64,000 nucleotides of DNA, taken from assembly GCA_024138025.1 (NCBI GenBank), contig JAMXBD010003398.1, positions 1-64,000 of the forward strand, given 5' to 3'. Numbering within the stretch: the stretch's first letter is position 1; the number at the start of each line of letters is the position of its first letter. The notes under the pieces were generated by a model. The model saw only the letters and a program-made list of their open reading frames with translations. It was not told the DNA's origin and ran no database searches. The DNA is from Combretum micranthum (Eukaryota > Streptophyta > Magnoliopsida > Myrtales > Combretaceae). The position numbers and the translations under genes were made by a program. Of the stretch, positions 24,790 to 35,782 are shown one piece after another.

Positions 24790-25036
24790 TGGTGGGAAAT
24801 GAATCAACGCACGTGCGGTGAGAGAAGACCAATTTGTTGGGATGTGCCTACAAGACCATGTGAGACCGTACTGGCTACAGTGACACTAGCCCCAAAGTCA
24901 CAGGTAGCCATCTTGGCATCGCCTTCCAAAATCTGGACCACAGAGAGCCATGAGACCCGATTATGGTGGCCTTCCCAACAACTCAATGTCAACCACGTTA
25001 AACTGCAGAGTACATCTTTATTTCATGTATGCTTTT
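24790..25036. other. Unexplained GC-rich island with open frames on both strands
   Basis: About 230 bp of near-balanced composition in otherwise AT-rich DNA. Open frames run on the plus strand (24799-25038) and minus strand (24992-24804). I recognise neither product. It could be a captured or retroposed host exon. The minus frame includes LEGDAKMATCDFGASV, whose DFG alone is not enough to call a kinase. Confidence 0.3.
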
Positions 25037-26318
25037 AAGGATAAAATATTTTAAACGCTTAACCTTTGAAAATGTGTATTTTAGATTTTTATATTATCAT
25101 TTTTCCTTTTGTTATTATTTTAGCAAAGGATAAAATAATAAAATATAGTTTAAGAGCATGTTTTTGTAAGGATTTATAGGTTTAGTTTACTCAAACTTCA
25201 AAACATATGTAAGTATTAAGTATATGTGAAATAGATATGAGGGGGTCTATTTTCAATTTCTCTATTAACTATCTAGAGTCTCGAGCTATATGTAGATTTT
25301 AACTTAAACTATTTAGAGTGTTTAAAATTTTTTTTGCCTAAAATGGTATAAAAATTAGAATTCCAACTTTGTATGCTTGTATAGTGTCATAGGTATGCGG
25401 TTATATAAATATAAATAAATATTTAATGATAATTTCATCGAACTATTTATGGACCTTTTTCCAATACTTATACTCTATTTAGGAAGAGTTTTAAAACTAC
25501 AAATTATATACATTCGACATAATGTACCAAGTTTTATCTTTTTGTATCATGTCATTCAAGATTACAACTCCCCCATAAGTATTTTGCAGACTTTTACGCT
25601 CATGTTTACTTGTTCATCGTGAAACCACAAAGAGAACAATAAAAATTAATATAATAAATATTTCAATGAATGATGGCCAAATTATTTTGCAATATAATTG
25701 TAAAATACTCCTTATTAGTTTGTCAAAAGAATTTTTTTTGTTGCATAATTGAACAATAAGAACTTTTAATGGGGTAATGGTAATGAAAAGTTTAAAGGAC
25801 AAAAATGATAAATAATTAAAAATATATACATATTACTAATAAATCATGGTGCAACAGATGCCTATCAATTATATACAATAAAACTATTTAAATACAAATA
25901 ACATAATTTAAACTACTCAACACCACCACAAAATCCCATCTAAAACATGACTTTTAGTTTTAACAAAGAAATTACATGTTTCATACATAATTTTGAAACT
26001 TTTGTATATTGCAAAATCGTATGTTAAACATAGAGATTCGTTATAAATAAAAAGTAAAATCTCACATGTGATTAATTATAAATGGAATATTTTCCTGTTT
26101 TAGCAAAAATAATCATAAAAATGACATATAAAACATACGACATTTGTAGAAAAGATAAAATCCTATCTCATATATTGAACTTTTTATTCATATTTTGTTT
26201 TATATAATTAATATTTGTATAAATAATCTGTTAGCAGATTAGTAAATAGATAATTTTCTCAACGAACTATTATGATTGAAAATATATTTTGAATCTGCAT
26301 ATAAGATTTGTTTCGTCT
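25037..26318. other. No gene seen
   Basis: AT-rich DNA with no supportable feature. Confidence 0.6.
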
Positions 26319-26548
26319 TCAAGAATTATCCTCAAATTCACAAATACAATTCGCATTGACTTGATCAGCCACAAAGCCAATGAACCCGTCAAGATTACCA
26401 TAGTAAATGGAGCTCCCAAGAGTTATTTCTGATTTGGGATTGTAAACCCAGTCTCTTTCCACTAATTTATCGTGCAAATCTTCAGTCCCAAGGTTACAAA
26501 TCACCATGTACTCCATGTGTCCCCTTCTTAAGATGCCAAAATACCCCA
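26319..26548 (-). pseudogene. Possible last exon of an unrecognised host gene
   Basis: A minus-strand frame of about 76 codons with ordinary protein composition, for example KLVERDWVYNPKSEITLGSS and YYGNLDGFIGFVADQVN. It is preceded by TTGGATTTCAG, a good splice acceptor, and ends in a stop at 26319. Composition is clearly richer in G and C than its flanks. I do not recognise the family, and see no matching upstream exon before 27150, so it may be an isolated gene fragment. It could still be chance. Confidence 0.3.
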
Positions 26549-26569
26549 CTGAAATCCAAGAGACTGCAT

Positions 26570-27929
26570 TTGATTATTTCGTTGATGTATATTTGATTTG
26601 ACTATATAAATTTTTTCTTTTTCCAGTTAGAAGGGAAAAAACCAATCGCATTTTATTTCACTATAATTATAAAATTGGGCCAAACTGTGCGACCATAATG
26701 ATTTATATTCCTTACATTTTAGTTAAAAAATACATTTTCTTTTTTTTGAATTGGACATGTTATGTTTTTTATTTGTATGGAATTAATAATTAAATAAAAG
26801 TAGGAGGTAATGCAATCTCTTAAAAAATTATTTAAGTTAACAACTAGATTAACCATTTTTAAGATTCAATTTTCCTTATTAGGTTATCCAAGTTTTTTTT
26901 TTTTTCCCTCATTCTTTCTTTCTCTCTTTCCCTTTCTGTTTTTACCAATTACTATGTAAATTACCACTCTTTATTTTTTTCTTTTTTCTTTTTTTTTTTT
27001 TTATAAAAAGTGCACTTAAGTATGAGAAAAAGTTTGGGGCCCGGAATTCTTAGTTTGCTGGAGTAGCAAACCGAGATCTCAAATACTAATTCCGAAGGAA
27101 ACTTAGTTTTCAGTGTAAAGTTTGAAGATGCATCAACGAGATATGTACAGAATTGATTGTGAATAGGTCTAAAGTCTCCTATTTGGATAAGATAAAACCA
27201 ATACGGAATAGCAAATTAGCGTGGTTTCGCCACTCCTGGGTTAGGTTTCGGATGGATTATATGAACCTGAACCCGATTCACTACCTTATAATATCTGCCA
27301 AACCTAACCTTATAACTCTACAAGATTTTCATATTTTATTCAAACTCGTCCTATAGAATCTGATTTAAAACCCGAAATCCAATCCTATAATCCGATTACC
27401 GTGTTTTTTCTAACCTATTTTTAAATTTTAATAATATATTTAAGAGAAGCCAAACGTTTCTAACACATGTTTTCTATATATTTAAAAATAAAAAGATGCA
27501 TGTGAAATAGATAGAATATATATTAGACCATATTCATGATTCAACATTTAAACACATAAATATATGACTCATGAGACATAGACAATAACATAACATTTTA
27601 AGAACATGGTTAAATTCAATATCTTATTGGGGCTAAAATATAACAAACATCGAACAATATTAAAGTAAACATAACTTAAATAAATTTTAATGAAAAGCTC
27701 TAAAATCCTTAACCAATCTAGTAAACATAAAAGAAAAAAAATCTCTAAGAGGTGAAAAAAAAAAAAAAAAAAAAAAGACGGTAGCTCATGCATGTCTCAT
27801 TTTCTCTTCAACCCTTTAGTAATGTTTTCAATTTTTATTTATTATTTTAAATTATAATATTGGGTTGTTGAATATCTATCAGGTTTGTTATACGATCCAA
27901 ACCCAACTCTATAATAAGGGAATGAGAAA
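26570..27929. other. No gene seen; AACCC/GGGTT-rich repeat pieces
   Basis: Long T-runs occur at 26890-27002. From 27230 to 27420 and at 27860-27915 the sequence has scattered GGGTTAGGTTTCGG, AACCTGAACCCG and CCAAACCCAAC motifs, like the hAT-like repeat at 23197. A long A-run lies at 27756-27776. Confidence 0.4.
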
Positions 27930-28225
27930 TTTATTTCTTTGTTTAGATATGGACATGGAATAAAATAGAAAGGAATTAATTTATATCATAATTTTCTAAA
28001 AATACCATTTATAAAAAATAAGATAATAAATTCATATAGGATAAAAAATTTATTTAATTAAAAATCTTTAATGAAATATAGAAAGGAATCGTGATTTCAC
28101 CTTCCCAAAGGCAGAATCGAATTCTACTTTAAAGCTTAATCGTGATTCCGATTTCTCATAACACTTCCAAACATAGGAAAATGAATGAAAGCCAGAATGC
28201 ACCATTTCATTCTAGTCCATTCTTG
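27930..28225. mobile_element. MITE-like inverted repeat (tentative)
   Basis: The left part has GGGAATGAGAAAT, TTTGTTTAG and GGAATAAAATAGAAAGGAAT. The right part has ATTCCGATTTCTCATAACAC, TCCAAACATAGG and CATTTCATTCTAG. They are roughly inverted relative to each other, as in common plant MITEs. No TSD was found. Confidence 0.3.

Positions 28226-28228
<3 letters not shown>

Positions 28229-28266
<38 letters not shown>
28229..28266. repeat. 38-bp poly-A run
   Basis: An uninterrupted A-run. It may be a retroposition tail or simple slippage; no retroposed sequence is identifiable on its left. Confidence 0.9.
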
Positions 28267-28268
<2 letters not shown>

Positions 28269-28388
28269 AAGGGTTTTTAATTTTTATCTAAACCCAACAC
28301 TAAAACCCTATAGGATTTAACCCTATAGGGTTTTTAATGGATTAGATAGGTCGGAAATCCTATAATTGTCTATTTGGTTACATCTCTA
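28267..28388. mobile_element. Right-end fragment of an hAT-like repeat
   Basis: It contains CCCTATAGGGTTTTTAATGG, also seen at 23650, and ends GGTTACATCTCTA, the complement of an hAT-like TAGAGATGTAACC end. The left end is missing and replaced by the poly-A run. Confidence 0.4.
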
Positions 28389-28462
28389 AGTTATAAAGAA
28401 GGATTACATATATATATATATATATATTTAAATGTAAATAATTCCTAGACTTTTAGTTTGGT

Positions 28463-28471
28463 GATAATATA
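28463..28471. repeat. Left 9-bp target-site duplication of the MULE
   Basis: GATAATATA, repeated exactly at 43221-43229 on the far side of the element. Nine bases is the standard Mutator duplication. Confidence 0.9.
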
Positions 28472-28625
28472 GGGGAAAAGGAAAAAAATATTTGTGTTTT
28501 TTAAAAAAATTACAAAATTGCCATCAAGATCAAAATAATACAGATATTAGGCAACTTGACCTCATCTCTTCGAAGAGATGAGGTCAAGCTACCTAATATC
28601 TCGTCTCTTGAAGAGACGAGATCAG
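28472..28625. repeat. Left TIR of the MULE, with two hairpins
   Basis: It aligns with the complement of about 43067-43220. It contains a perfect 34-bp palindrome at 28555-28588, centred on CTCTTCGAAGAG, and a second hairpin at 28599-28621 with TCTCGTCTCT arms and a 3-base loop. Confidence 0.85.
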
Positions 28626-29009
28626 GCAAAATTGTTTCATTCCCCTTTTGTTCCTTGAAAAACAGCTTCATTTTTACATTTATAACAAAACCTGTAAAAA
28701 TCAAATAAAAACGGCTATCTAAGCAATTAGCCATCTTCCCCCACGGCCAAACAACTTCCAAACTTCAGTAGTACTCTAAAACTCAATCAAACCAAACGTA
28801 ATTCCAATCCCAAATTATTCAACCATAAATGTATTGTCGAACTTTTTATCACAAACATAAGATAAAACTCAGAGAAAACATAATATGAAATCAATGACCA
28901 ATTGTTTTTTCTTTTTTATCAAATGTACAAGAGAAAAGGAATACAATAATCGTAAAAAACTAAGAATCTACATCCTACAATCAAAAAGATTGAGAAAATC
29001 TCCTATCTA
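28626..29009 (-). other. 3' noncoding DNA of the MULE
   Basis: Between the left TIR and the end of the mobile domain gene. No coding signal. On the minus strand a polyadenylation signal is plausible but none stands out. Confidence 0.5.
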
Positions 29010-31222
29010 CTACTGGTGGTCTCTGCCCCGCCTCCCTTGTCCCCGTCTCACAAAGGTACAGGCAAATAGTATACGTTGATGAGAATGCTATGTAAATGGA
29101 TCTATCTGTGTAATTGTGCCATCCTCATCTCCACCAGCACCACTCTATGGATGAAATGGGACAGGGTCTAGCTCCACCTGTGTGAGTCCCTCCCCTATAT
29201 CATGTGATGGCGATGGTCGCCTCTTCTGTGGAGCTAAGGGGTATGAAACTCACTATATGACGGGTCTAGCATGGGAGTGTCCAACAGATGTGTATGTGAT
29301 GATGACGATGGGCCAGCTTCATGATGAAGGAACTGGGAAGAGCCAGGCTGATCAAATGACGGTATGTGGGACGGCTCAAGCTCGTCCATGATCTATATAC
29401 CTCGGCCACAGCCTCACTCTGACCTCGTCCCCACCTACGCCTACGCTTCTCTCTATGTAGATGTCGTCTCTGAACAGCCTGTTTCTGTAGGTCATCAGAT
29501 GCTAGTCCTATTGCTGATGTCGGTGGCAGTGGATCGTATAAATTGAGCCCCATGAAGTCTTCAATTACACGATAGACATCTCGTGCAGTGGAAGGAGTAA
29601 TCTCTGGATGCATGTCTGGAACTCTATAAATGAAATCTGCCTACAAGCAACAAAAAAATATAGAGCAGTGAGTCATGAAAACAAAATAGATTTCCTTACA
29701 CAGGTTATCGAGTCAGTGACCTTACCATATAGAGTATGATAGCCCATATGCGACTAATCCAGCATCAAGTGATCGCATGGTACCACTGGAACTAATCATC
29801 AGATGTACCGGTAGGCATATCTAGCATATCAACAATACAATCATGTCGACCATCCCACTCAGCTATCTACTTAACATGCTCCGCCTGCCAGTTCCACTTA
29901 GAACGCCCCCGCATGTCAATATCGTGCAGGGCTCTCTTGTCATCAGGTAGGTGTAGGATCCCCTGGAATCTACCAAATTATCGGAGCAGTCTATCTGGGT
30001 AGTAGTGCTGAACTATATGGAAACATACCAGCGAGACCCGTACACGCCAAATGTCGCTGCCCGCCTGATAGTATGGAGGAAAGGAGTCCAGAATGGGACT
30101 GTAAGGGTCCCACACAACTTGTTGAAGGGGAAAAAGTACACAACCAATTAACAAAAATATTAAAATGTTGCAATTTGAAGAGAATAACACATTGGTAATC
30201 AATTTGAAGGAAAGAAGGTAAGAAAAATCATATCTGGTGCTCGATCTATCAATCCAAGGATGCCCGATACTCAATCAGTAAGTGGGTGAATATGCTGGTG
30301 ACATCAAAAGTCGTTCCCCAATGGCTGATCAGTGGGCACCCTGCTGTAACTACTATAACTTGTCGACGAATCAGGGCAATGTGAGGGAAGTTCTCCCATG
30401 CCCATATTTGCAAGACAACCAAGGGTCCTGCAATATTCCCAGTATCTATGTAGAAAGCCAAGCGTAACTACCTATACAGCTATACCAAATAGGCTACTCC
30501 CCACGTATACTGTCCCACCCTCTCCAAGTCTTGGAGCAACTGTAGATATATCAGGTGGACGTAATTTGATGACTTGTCTGTAAATATGAATCCACCCAGC
30601 AACAACAAGATATACACCTTAGAGTAGCATGTGAACAAGACATCATCTGTAAACTCTAGTAGCACTCTAAAGTTGCCGTCTAACCACGATATCTTCAAAC
30701 GACTACCATTCATATCCATCTCGGGGACTGGTCGGATTCCTAACAGCTCCTCACATAATGCAGGCCAATCCATACGGGTTGTGTCTGTAACAGTATCGCT
30801 ATCTACAGGTAGGCTAGTGAGAACAGCAACATCCTCTAATGTAACTGACCACTCTCCTGTGGTCATATGGAAGGTATGGGTCTCCGGCTGCCATCTTTCC
30901 ACCAAGGCCATGATGAGGTGCTAATCTAGTTGAACGAATGGCATATGGGCCGCCCCAAGGAAACCCGCCTGAGACAAGATTGGCACTAAGTGATCGTCTA
31001 CCTATGTAGGGATGCCATGCTGTCACCTCAACTTCGCCTGTCTATGGCGACAATGCAAAACCACATGCTCCTACAGAGAAGTCGACAAAGCTATAAGAAA
31101 CATAAATTACTCGTAATAAGTTATGGATTGCAAAAATAAACTTACCTTCCCCTCCCAGGCTAGTCTCGACCTATGAACAAGCTGCTTTATAAGTAATGAG
31201 CTATTTTCAATCCTGGATCCAT
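29010..31222 (-). pseudogene. Plant mobile domain (PMD, aminotransferase-like) protein, pseudogene
   Basis: PMD proteins in plants include the MAIN/MAIL family, which affect gene silencing; transposon copies have no defined activity. It opens MDPG at 31222. A small frame change follows, then LLIKQLVHRSRLAWEGK, a 75-bp intron (GTAAG at 31145 to TGTAG at 31071), then QAGFLGAAHMPFVQLD and ALVERWQPETHTFHMTTGEW. Next come LTSLPVDSDTVTD, LLQDLERVGQYTWGVAYLV, NIAGPLVVLQIWAWENF, VVWDPYSPILDSFPPYYQAG and HYYPDRLLR-FGRFQGI. The C-terminal tail is basic: REKRRRRWGRG and RRGQGRRGRDHQ before the stop at 29010. At least nine in-frame stops, mostly TAG, show it is dead. It follows the transposase on the same strand by about 130 bp. 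Intron positions in the second half are uncertain. Confidence 0.85.
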
Positions 31223-31349
31223 CTGTATAGGAGAAAGAAATGGCTATTATCAATAGAGGCATAGGTAGATTAAAACAAGCAGATGAAACATAAGATAAAA
31301 CATGTCTCATTACAACAGTAGAATAAAGTATATGACAACAAAGTATTAC
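31223..31349 (-). other. Intron-like spacer between transposase and PMD gene
   Basis: Read on the minus strand it begins GTAATACTTTG after the transposase knuckle region and ends TCTCCTATACAG immediately before the ATG of the PMD gene. It is AT-rich with stops in all frames, as in plant introns. It could join the two genes into one transcript, or be a 5' leader intron or plain spacer. Confidence 0.4.
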
Positions 31350-33975
31350 TACTACGACTGGACTGACCCGTTATTGTTCTACTAGCCAACCTCCTATTTG
31401 GACAACTTCGATTGTTAAGCCCTAGCTGCCCACATGAATTACATGAGTAACCTCATGGGCCCTCTCGAATATCCATCTCATTTTGGAAGCGTTTTTCCCT
31501 AGGCCTACCCCTTTTCCTCATAAGTCCTGGTATAGGGTGCCATTCCTCTATGTCCAAAGGAGTCCAAGTGGCCTTATCGACTGCAGGTATGAAGGAACGG
31601 CCATACAGCCTAAGCTGATTGTCCTACCGGTACTACTGTGCTACGTAGGCAAAACAATCCATGTGAAGTATACCCTCTACTGTCATTGCATGTGAGCATG
31701 GAATTCTGTAAAACTGCCACTTGTTATAGGTATATCTGCATGCTCTTAACTCCACTTTTTGTATGGGGTCCCCCTTCTGACCATACATGGTAGGGCGCAG
31801 AGCAATTATAACCTCGACTATTCGTTCTTGATAGTCGAAACAGGTAACTTAATGGGAACTTAAGATGTTGTTCCATCTCTCAAACTTCATTGCAGCATAT
31901 TCGGTGAGCAACTTACCTATACTCATTGCCTTGCTCGCTTCTCTCCTTTGCTTATTAAATATAGAGTTACAATTGAAAAAGGTATTCTTCACCAATACTG
32001 CCACAGGTAAGGATCGAGCATTCTTTATAACTGAATTGTAACTTTTGGTCATGTTCATTGTACCAATTCCAAATCTTACGCCTTCGTCATACGATAAAGT
32101 CCACATACATGGAGGCAACTCGCGAAAATATCTTGACGTCCAAAGACTGCTTTGAAGTGCTGCGTTGAAGTATCCATGGAACTTTCTACTCTAAGCTTGG
32201 TAGGCTGCTCGTTTTACTATTTCCTTACATTCCTTACTTTTGGCCTTTCAATTGAAGTTGCTAGCGACATGTAGGATACACCAGTGCTAAGGCCAACCTC
32301 TAGGCTAAACAACATTCTCACCTTCTACCGCACTCCTAATACCGGCATGCGAGTCCGATATCAAGCAGATGTTGGATTGGTATTTGATAACGTGTTCTAA
32401 CACCTTCGCAAGGAACCAACACCATGTATCCGCTTTCTCTTCATCCAGAAGACCATATGCCAGTGAGACTATATGATTTGTCCCATCTACTGCAACTGTA
32501 ATAAGCATTTTATGCTTGTACTTGCCATATAGGAAAGTGCCATCAACTGTAATCATGATTCTGCGACGAATTAACCGATATAAGTTAGGTGGTTGATATC
32601 AACCGTATATAAATAAATTCAATCACATTTAATACACATACCTGCAGTACTGGAAAGCTTCGATGCAAGGACCGAATGCACAAAAAACTTTATCTAAGAA
32701 TACATGTCCTATGGTATCTGAATCAATGGTTTGCCACTCAAGCTTTGTGCTTGGATTTGCCTCTGTTATTGCGTTGAGTAAGTAAGGGAGCTCCACATAT
32801 GAATCTTCCTAACTTCCATACATCTACTCAATTGCTTTTCTTTTCACCTCACGAATTCTCTTTATATGAACATGATACCCGAACTGTTTTAAGATATTCA
32901 GTTGGAGGTCTTTAGCCTTCACATCTAAAGAATTACGGATCTCTAATATGATGCTTTTAGACATACTGGTGGAATCCAACTGAGAGTGATTCTGTCCAGT
33001 GATTTCATCCAAGCAGGTGCGGGTTCCTTCATTCTTAGTGATGTGAAACCACACACTATGTTTCTTATAACTGCCTTTCAGTCTCCACTTATAACCTATG
33101 TTATGCGTATCAATACATTTAACTGCCCATGATTTTGTGTCTAAGTCCACCACTTTGAAATTGTATTGGTTCACCATGTGCCACATTTTAACTGCCCATA
33201 TGAGATTATCTTTTGTGTCAAATCACATGCCAACCTTGAATTCATCGCTAAAGCTTCAATTCTCGGTACTCATTTCCTACTCATCATCATATGTAGCATA
33301 ACCACTACCAACTTCAGCATTGAAAAAGGGAATTGGCACTGAGCTCCCTACTGCATCAATGTTAGTAGGAGCAATGAAGCGGTGCCAATCATTCCTCCTT
33401 GGTTATACCCCGGGAGAAGCATACTGTTAGGGAAAAGCTTTGATATTATAATTTCCATCATCATCATAGTCATCACTTGATTTACTTGCTGAGGAGTCTT
33501 GCATGGCATCTGTATCATCACCACCTATCGAGGTGGGTGCACACATTTCCATCTATACGCTACCTATTGTCTGAATTGGAGTAGAGTTTGAATCTACTAA
33601 CCCATCGCTCCCAAGACTTCTATCATTGCTCATTTCCCCTGTAGGTGCCTGTGAGAATACATTTTCGGATATATACACATAAACAGCCACTGACCCTTCT
33701 GTGTACACCAACATCTCCTGTGCAGCATCATCATCAGTCACTGAAATAATATCATAACGTAACATCTTATCTTCAATAGCTACCTTATGACATAGATCCA
33801 CCCTATGTGTACACCTATTTACCTTTAATCTATTGCAAATGATGTCCACATTTTGCTCATACATATAGTTCCTACTAACACTAACCACAGCTACTAGCCG
33901 CTTATCATAATAAAAACCATCCTCCATTTGTACAATGTTGCCATGAACATACAGTACAAACTTCGCCTTATCCAT
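31350..33975 (-). pseudogene. mudrA: MudrA-like MULE transposase, pseudogene
   Basis: Enzyme that cuts and joins Mutator-type element ends. Start MDKAKFVLYVHGN at 33975. An acidic linker follows, then the MuDR N-terminal domain at 33210-32840 (AVKMWHMVNQYNFKVVDLD, WRLKGSYKKHS). Next comes CIEAFQYCR, split by an 81-bp intron at 32641-32561 (GTATG...CGCAG), then ITVDGTFLYGKYKHKM with the first catalytic Asp and CLISDSHAGI with the second. Then the HWCILHVASNFN C/H motif, WTLSYDEGVRFGIGTMN, the SWIM zinc finger (YNKWQFYRIPCSHAMTVEGI) and a knuckle-like CNSCGQLGLNNRSC whose His is lost. The segment where relatives read TTNxxExxN has Lys in the usual Glu position. A dozen or so in-frame stops, mostly TAG, make it inactive. 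The PMD gene lies directly downstream. Confidence 0.88.
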
Positions 33976-34155
33976 TTCCTCACCAACCTCGCCATCTCAT
34001 CAAAAATTACTTCATTGTATGAAATTTGCAACTTCACACTTATGAATTGAACTCTCCTTTTTATTTAACATTACTCCTACTGCTACTCTATATAACTCGA
34101 TTTTCCAATCGTATATTGACATGGTGTATTAACAAAATCAGCAAAAGAAGTGAAT

Positions 34156-34160
34156 GATAT
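34156..34160. repeat. Left 5-bp TSD of the chromovirus
   Basis: GATAT, repeated at 42328-42332. Confidence 0.9.
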
Positions 34161-35730
34161 TGTAAGGACCCGCTATCACCCCTAAAATTAAAATAAGCGA
34201 TAACAGTTCCCCAACCATATATAACTTATAAGATTATATGTAAGGTTGTCTAAAAGAATTGTTTGAGGAATTGTTTATCTAATTCCACATAGTTAATATA
34301 ATAGAAACCATAATTTTTCTAAACTTTAAATAAAATACACTACTCCATTATCAACATATTTTACAAAAGAAGCAAACTTAAGTCATACATAGCTAAGTAC
34401 ATATATATATACAAATATTTCATCCAAAGACTTCTTACAAGCCTTAACAAAATTACACACATAAAATTCAACTAAAACCTTAAATACAACCACAAGACTA
34501 ACATAACTATTCTATTACAAAAATTGGATTCCACCAAGTCTAAGGTAATCTCTAGTTCTCCATATCATCAAGAAAATCATCGAAATTGGTTCCATACCCC
34601 ATACTCGTGTGAAACTCGTCGGATTCATCACCTGAAATGGTTAACATATGAGCTAAAGACCCAGTACACAAGTAACGAATACAAATGCAAAGTGATTTAC
34701 ACATGCTTAATCTAAATGTAAAATGCAACAACCAATAATTTATTACTCAATCTTTAGTTAGTCTTTCATCATAGGAGTATTCAAACTCCGGGAAACAAGG
34801 ATCTAGTATTACGTCCGCCTTTCTGAGTAGTCTCTACTGTTCATACAAACTAGGCAGCCCCACCTTCCGGCATAACCCGTAATACTAGGGGATCCTGAGT
34901 AACGCATCACGACGCTCAGAGGGTTGATATGAGTAGCTCGGATACTTATATCTCCTAAACAATTTTATCCAATAACGAGAAAGTACCCTGCTCCCAATCT
35001 AAGCAAGGTGACGCTCTCCGAACCAGATTCATCGGCAAACAAGGACAATCAACACTCATCAATTAATAAAATTTTCTTAATTTAGAGTAATTCGATTTGA
35101 TGCCTACCTTAGCAAAAAAACAAGCAAGTTACTGCGTACCTGAGATAGCTCGGGAACTAATGGGGTTGGCCGAGCGAGGATCTATCAATGATTAAGCCTT
35201 AGCTTGGAGTGATGTTTGAATCTAAAAGCTTGTGATTGATTTTGGCTTAGGGCTTAGGGTTTTGAGATGAAAGGAAGAAAGAAAGAAAAGAAAAATTCGT
35301 ATAAAGTGATTAGGGCTGCCAAAAGAGTCCATAATTAGTCCAAAATGAAGTCAATACTAATCCAAAGTTGACTTTAGATATTTGACCTAAGGTTAATTTG
35401 GTTAAATTTGAATGCATTTGAGTTTGATTTGAGCTTAAAAAGTAGACTTTAACTTTGTAAAAATCTGCCATCCATTCTTAAACAATCACAAGTTATTTTA
35501 TTAAATTCTAAACATAACACATACATATTAATTTACAAAAGACACACTTATTCATTACACTATACACTAATTAATACATATAACAATAATATTAATTCAT
35601 TATACTATACACATACAAATAACACATATTTAACACATATACTAATTATATTATCCATGCACATATATATATATTATATATCTTTCAATAACACATTAGA
35701 ATATAAATTAGGAAATTCATAGCTATTTCA
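34161..35730 (-). mobile_element. 3' LTR of the chromovirus
   Basis: On the plus strand it runs TGTAAGGACCCGC...AGCTATTTCA, 1570 bp, matching 40757-42327. It contains an (AT)n tract near 35663 where the partner has (AC)n. Confidence 0.93.
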
Positions 35731-35744
35731 TTCTCTCCTCCTTC
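35731..35744 (-). other. Polypurine tract of the chromovirus
   Basis: The minus strand reads GAAGGAGGAGAGAA directly before the 3' LTR start TGAAATAGC. Confidence 0.85.
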
Positions 35745-35782
35745 AAAAAGTTTCGTCCTCGAAGCTTAGCTTACCTTAAACA

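Noticed and set aside
24804..24992. Protein kinase fragment (DFG motif)
   Set aside because: Only the three-residue DFG is present; there is no HRD loop or APE segment in the right spacing.
28229..28266. Processed pseudogene or SINE tail
   Set aside because: No promoter boxes, gene match or TSD could be found beside the A-run.
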